A stretch of DNA of 64,000 bases, from NCBI GenBank assembly GCA_035403465.1, contig DAONFG010000002.1, positions 62,001-126,000 of the forward strand, in the 5' to 3' direction. This document shows, one piece after another, positions 62,686 to 64,000 of this stretch. Under the pieces are notes generated by a model. The model saw nothing but the letters and a program-made list of their open reading frames with translations, was not told the origin of the DNA and did not search any database. Position numbers and translations under genes: made by a program. The stretch's first letter is position 1, and each line of letters begins with the position of its first letter. The DNA comes from JAAYBQ01 sp035403465. Lineage in GTDB: Bacteria; Spirochaetota; UBA4802; UBA5550.

Positions 62686-64000
62686 TTAAAACATTTTGCC
62701 ATTAAGCCCCGGTTTTTTACTCATTGCAAGAAGAATGTCTCCCGAATAATCAGCAGCCATGGCGCCTGTCCCTCTCCTGAGTACCGATACAATCCCGCAC
62801 CTTCCGCACCCGCCTATGAATATGCCGTATCCGCAATGGCTGTTTGTGCCTGAAATCACTGTACCGGTCTTCCCCCAGGCAGAGAGCCGCTTGTAATCCT
62901 CCAGGCGTGCGCCGTTGCCGTTACTGCTGCTGTGACTTCCGGTGCCGATTGTCATTGTGGCGCAGAGCGCGTCGCGGATTATGCTGAATTCATCGGCCCT
63001 TACTTTTTTTCTGAAAGAGAGAATCATCCTGTCTGCGGACTCTTGCGGTGACACAAGCATCGCGAGGTGCACAAGGCCCTTTATACTTACGGTGAGCCTG
63101 AAATCGAGTCCTGCAAGCAGAGATGCGAATTCCCTTTCATTGTTTACAGCCGGGAGATCGATGTCAATTCCCGTTTCCTTTACAAAGCTCTTTACCCACG
63201 CGCTGTATTTTTTCATATCGATTGCGGAGTATAACGAAGCAAAGTAGAGGTTGCACGAATTGTATACTGCGCTGCGCAGGTCCATTTCGCCATGGCCTCC
63301 GGGTTCCCAGCATTTTTCAGGAAGGTTTCTGTCGGAACGGTCTGCTGTACACCTGAACCTGTGGTTATAAAAAAGGTCTTTCCTTTCCGAGGCAAGGTAA
63401 AGCACTGTTACAAGTTTTGACACGGATCCGAAGGGAATACGCCTGTTCAGGAAAAGTTCCTGCTCACGGGTTTTTGCAGTTACGCCGCTCTGCAGATCAA
63501 ATGTGACAAACCTGTGGTAGTGATAAGACTCTGCGCCTTCCCCGGTATTGTATTTTATCCAGGGATAGTAGTGTTCCAGTATCTCGTAACGCGAGTAACC
63601 TTTGGCTGCCAGCTGTACAGCGCCCTCGATGCTCAGTCCTGCACAGTGCCCCAGGCCCGATCCCCTGAACATAAAGATGCCGTTCCCACAGCGCACCTCG
63701 TAGTTGTTGCTTTTGATAAAGCTCCAGCCCTTAACCCTGTTTATTATAAGACGGAATGTTTCGGGTGCAATGCGGTGCGGTCCCTCGTAAGTTTGAAGTA
63801 TCATTGCCTCCTGCTGCACTGAATAGTTTATCTGCACCGCCTTTATTTTTATTGCTGCATAAAGTATCGAGTTAAGATCGTCGGAACTGATATCGGCTTT
63901 CCATGACGGGTAGAGTTTCCTGCTGAGCGTAAAGTTTTCGCTGTATATGATGTCGGGCACAGGTTGTTCCCTGACATCGATACCTGCGCTGAATACTTTA
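62686..64000 (-). CDS. SpoIID/LytB C-terminal domain fused to penicillin-binding transpeptidase (partial 5')
   Basis: The frame stays open to the window edge (438 codons visible), so the start and the SpoIID N-terminal domain are outside. Near 63640-63680 the text GSGLGHCAGLSIEGAVQLAAKG, then YEILEHYYPWIKY, matches the end of SpoIID (G.GHG.GLSQ.GA....G..Y..IL.hYYPg). From about 63430 a penicillin-binding domain follows with FGSVSKLV (SxxK), NSCNLYF (SxN) and WGKTGTVISG (KTG). A lytic transglycosylase domain joined to a transpeptidase would cut and re-crosslink peptidoglycan. The GTG at 63960 is an internal start, rejected because the frame continues. Confidence 0.7.
   Translation of the reverse strand, partial: KVFSAGIDVREQPVPDIIYSENFTLSRKLYPSWKADISSDDLNSILYAAIKIKAVQINYSVQQEAMILQTYEGPHRIAPETFRLIINRVKGWSFIKSNNYEVRCGNGIFMFRGSGLGHCAGLSIEGAVQLAAKGYSRYEILEHYYPWIKYNTGEGAESYHYHRFVTFDLQSGVTAKTREQELFLNRRIPFGSVSKLVTVLYLASERKDLFYNHRFRCTADRSDRNLPEKCWEPGGHGEMDLRSAVYNSCNLYFASLYSAIDMKKYSAWVKSFVKETGIDIDLPAVNNEREFASLLAGLDFRLTVSIKGLVHLAMLVSPQESADRMILSFRKKVRADEFSIIRDALCATMTIGTGSHSSSNGNGARLEDYKRLSAWGKTGTVISGTNSHCGYGIFIGGCGRCGIVSVLRRGTGAMAADYSGDILLAMSKKPGLNGKMF

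Noticed and set aside
1..64000. CRISPR arrays, insertion sequences, integrases, phage genes
   Set aside because: None found: no regular repeat-spacer array, no transposase or integrase motif in any reading frame.

Overview
The window looks like chromosomal DNA from a diderm (Gram-negative) bacterium, most likely a spirochaete-type lineage related to the Leptospirales. Evidence for two membranes is LolA, several signal-peptide beta-barrel proteins and a lipoprotein. The spirochaete assignment is an inference. It rests on the order pgsA-rimO-rodZ-lolA, a class I adenylate cyclase, remnants of a SpoIIE-type/anti-sigma signalling locus, a CobA-HemD fusion inside a heme operon, and a PurA P-loop reading GDEGKAK rather than GDEGKGK. 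No 16S rRNA or other decisive marker is present. I see no phage, transposase, CRISPR array or plasmid gene.

Layout, left to right. 0-7.4 kb: a minus-strand block (pgsA partial, rimO, rodZ-like, lolA), then an RluD-type pseudouridine synthase and a large protein with a degenerate GGDEF domain. 7.8-16.9 kb: a plus-strand envelope and glycosylation island (GT2-GtrA, DUF6485, VTC domain, DUF4956, CotH, a GT-C-like membrane protein, a second GT2, an LPG-synthase-type membrane protein), interrupted by two gene remnants near 9.5 kb. 16.9-20.2 kb: two RNA methyltransferases and YciB. 20.7-22.9 kb: a SpeD-like/SET pair, a metallo-beta-lactamase-fold hydrolase with a perfect 24-bp palindrome upstream, and a small promoter-driven gene. 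23.4-27.3 kb: a three-gene exported or outer-membrane operon. 27.2-34.6 kb: cca, a LamG/FN3 secreted protein, rpiB, a lipoprotein, leuS and a PtsN-like EIIA. 34.7-40.3 kb: class I adenylate cyclase flanked by two unknown genes, then an enoyl-CoA hydratase.

At 40.4-40.7 kb there is a cluster of DnaA boxes, four of them in one head-to-tail array, next to AT-rich DNA. This is a good candidate for a replication origin or another DnaA-binding locus. To its right are DUF554, a PFL/ACT pair, selA-selB-coaX (selenocysteine incorporation plus CoA synthesis), a PAP2 phosphatase, and hemC-cobA/hemD-hemB-hemL (tetrapyrrole synthesis). Then come two tRNAs (Glu, Lys) between bidirectional terminators, purA, a chemoreceptor, valS, a hotdog thioesterase, and at the right edge a gene joining the C-terminal part of SpoIID to a penicillin-binding transpeptidase.

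The most interesting items are the DnaA-box cluster, the SpeD-like protein with an altered processing site next to a SET methyltransferase, the SpoIID-transpeptidase fusion, the split lamin-tail/helix-hairpin-helix/barrel operon, and the decayed SpoIIE/anti-sigma locus. Minor dispersed repeats of palindromic type occur in several intergenic gaps.
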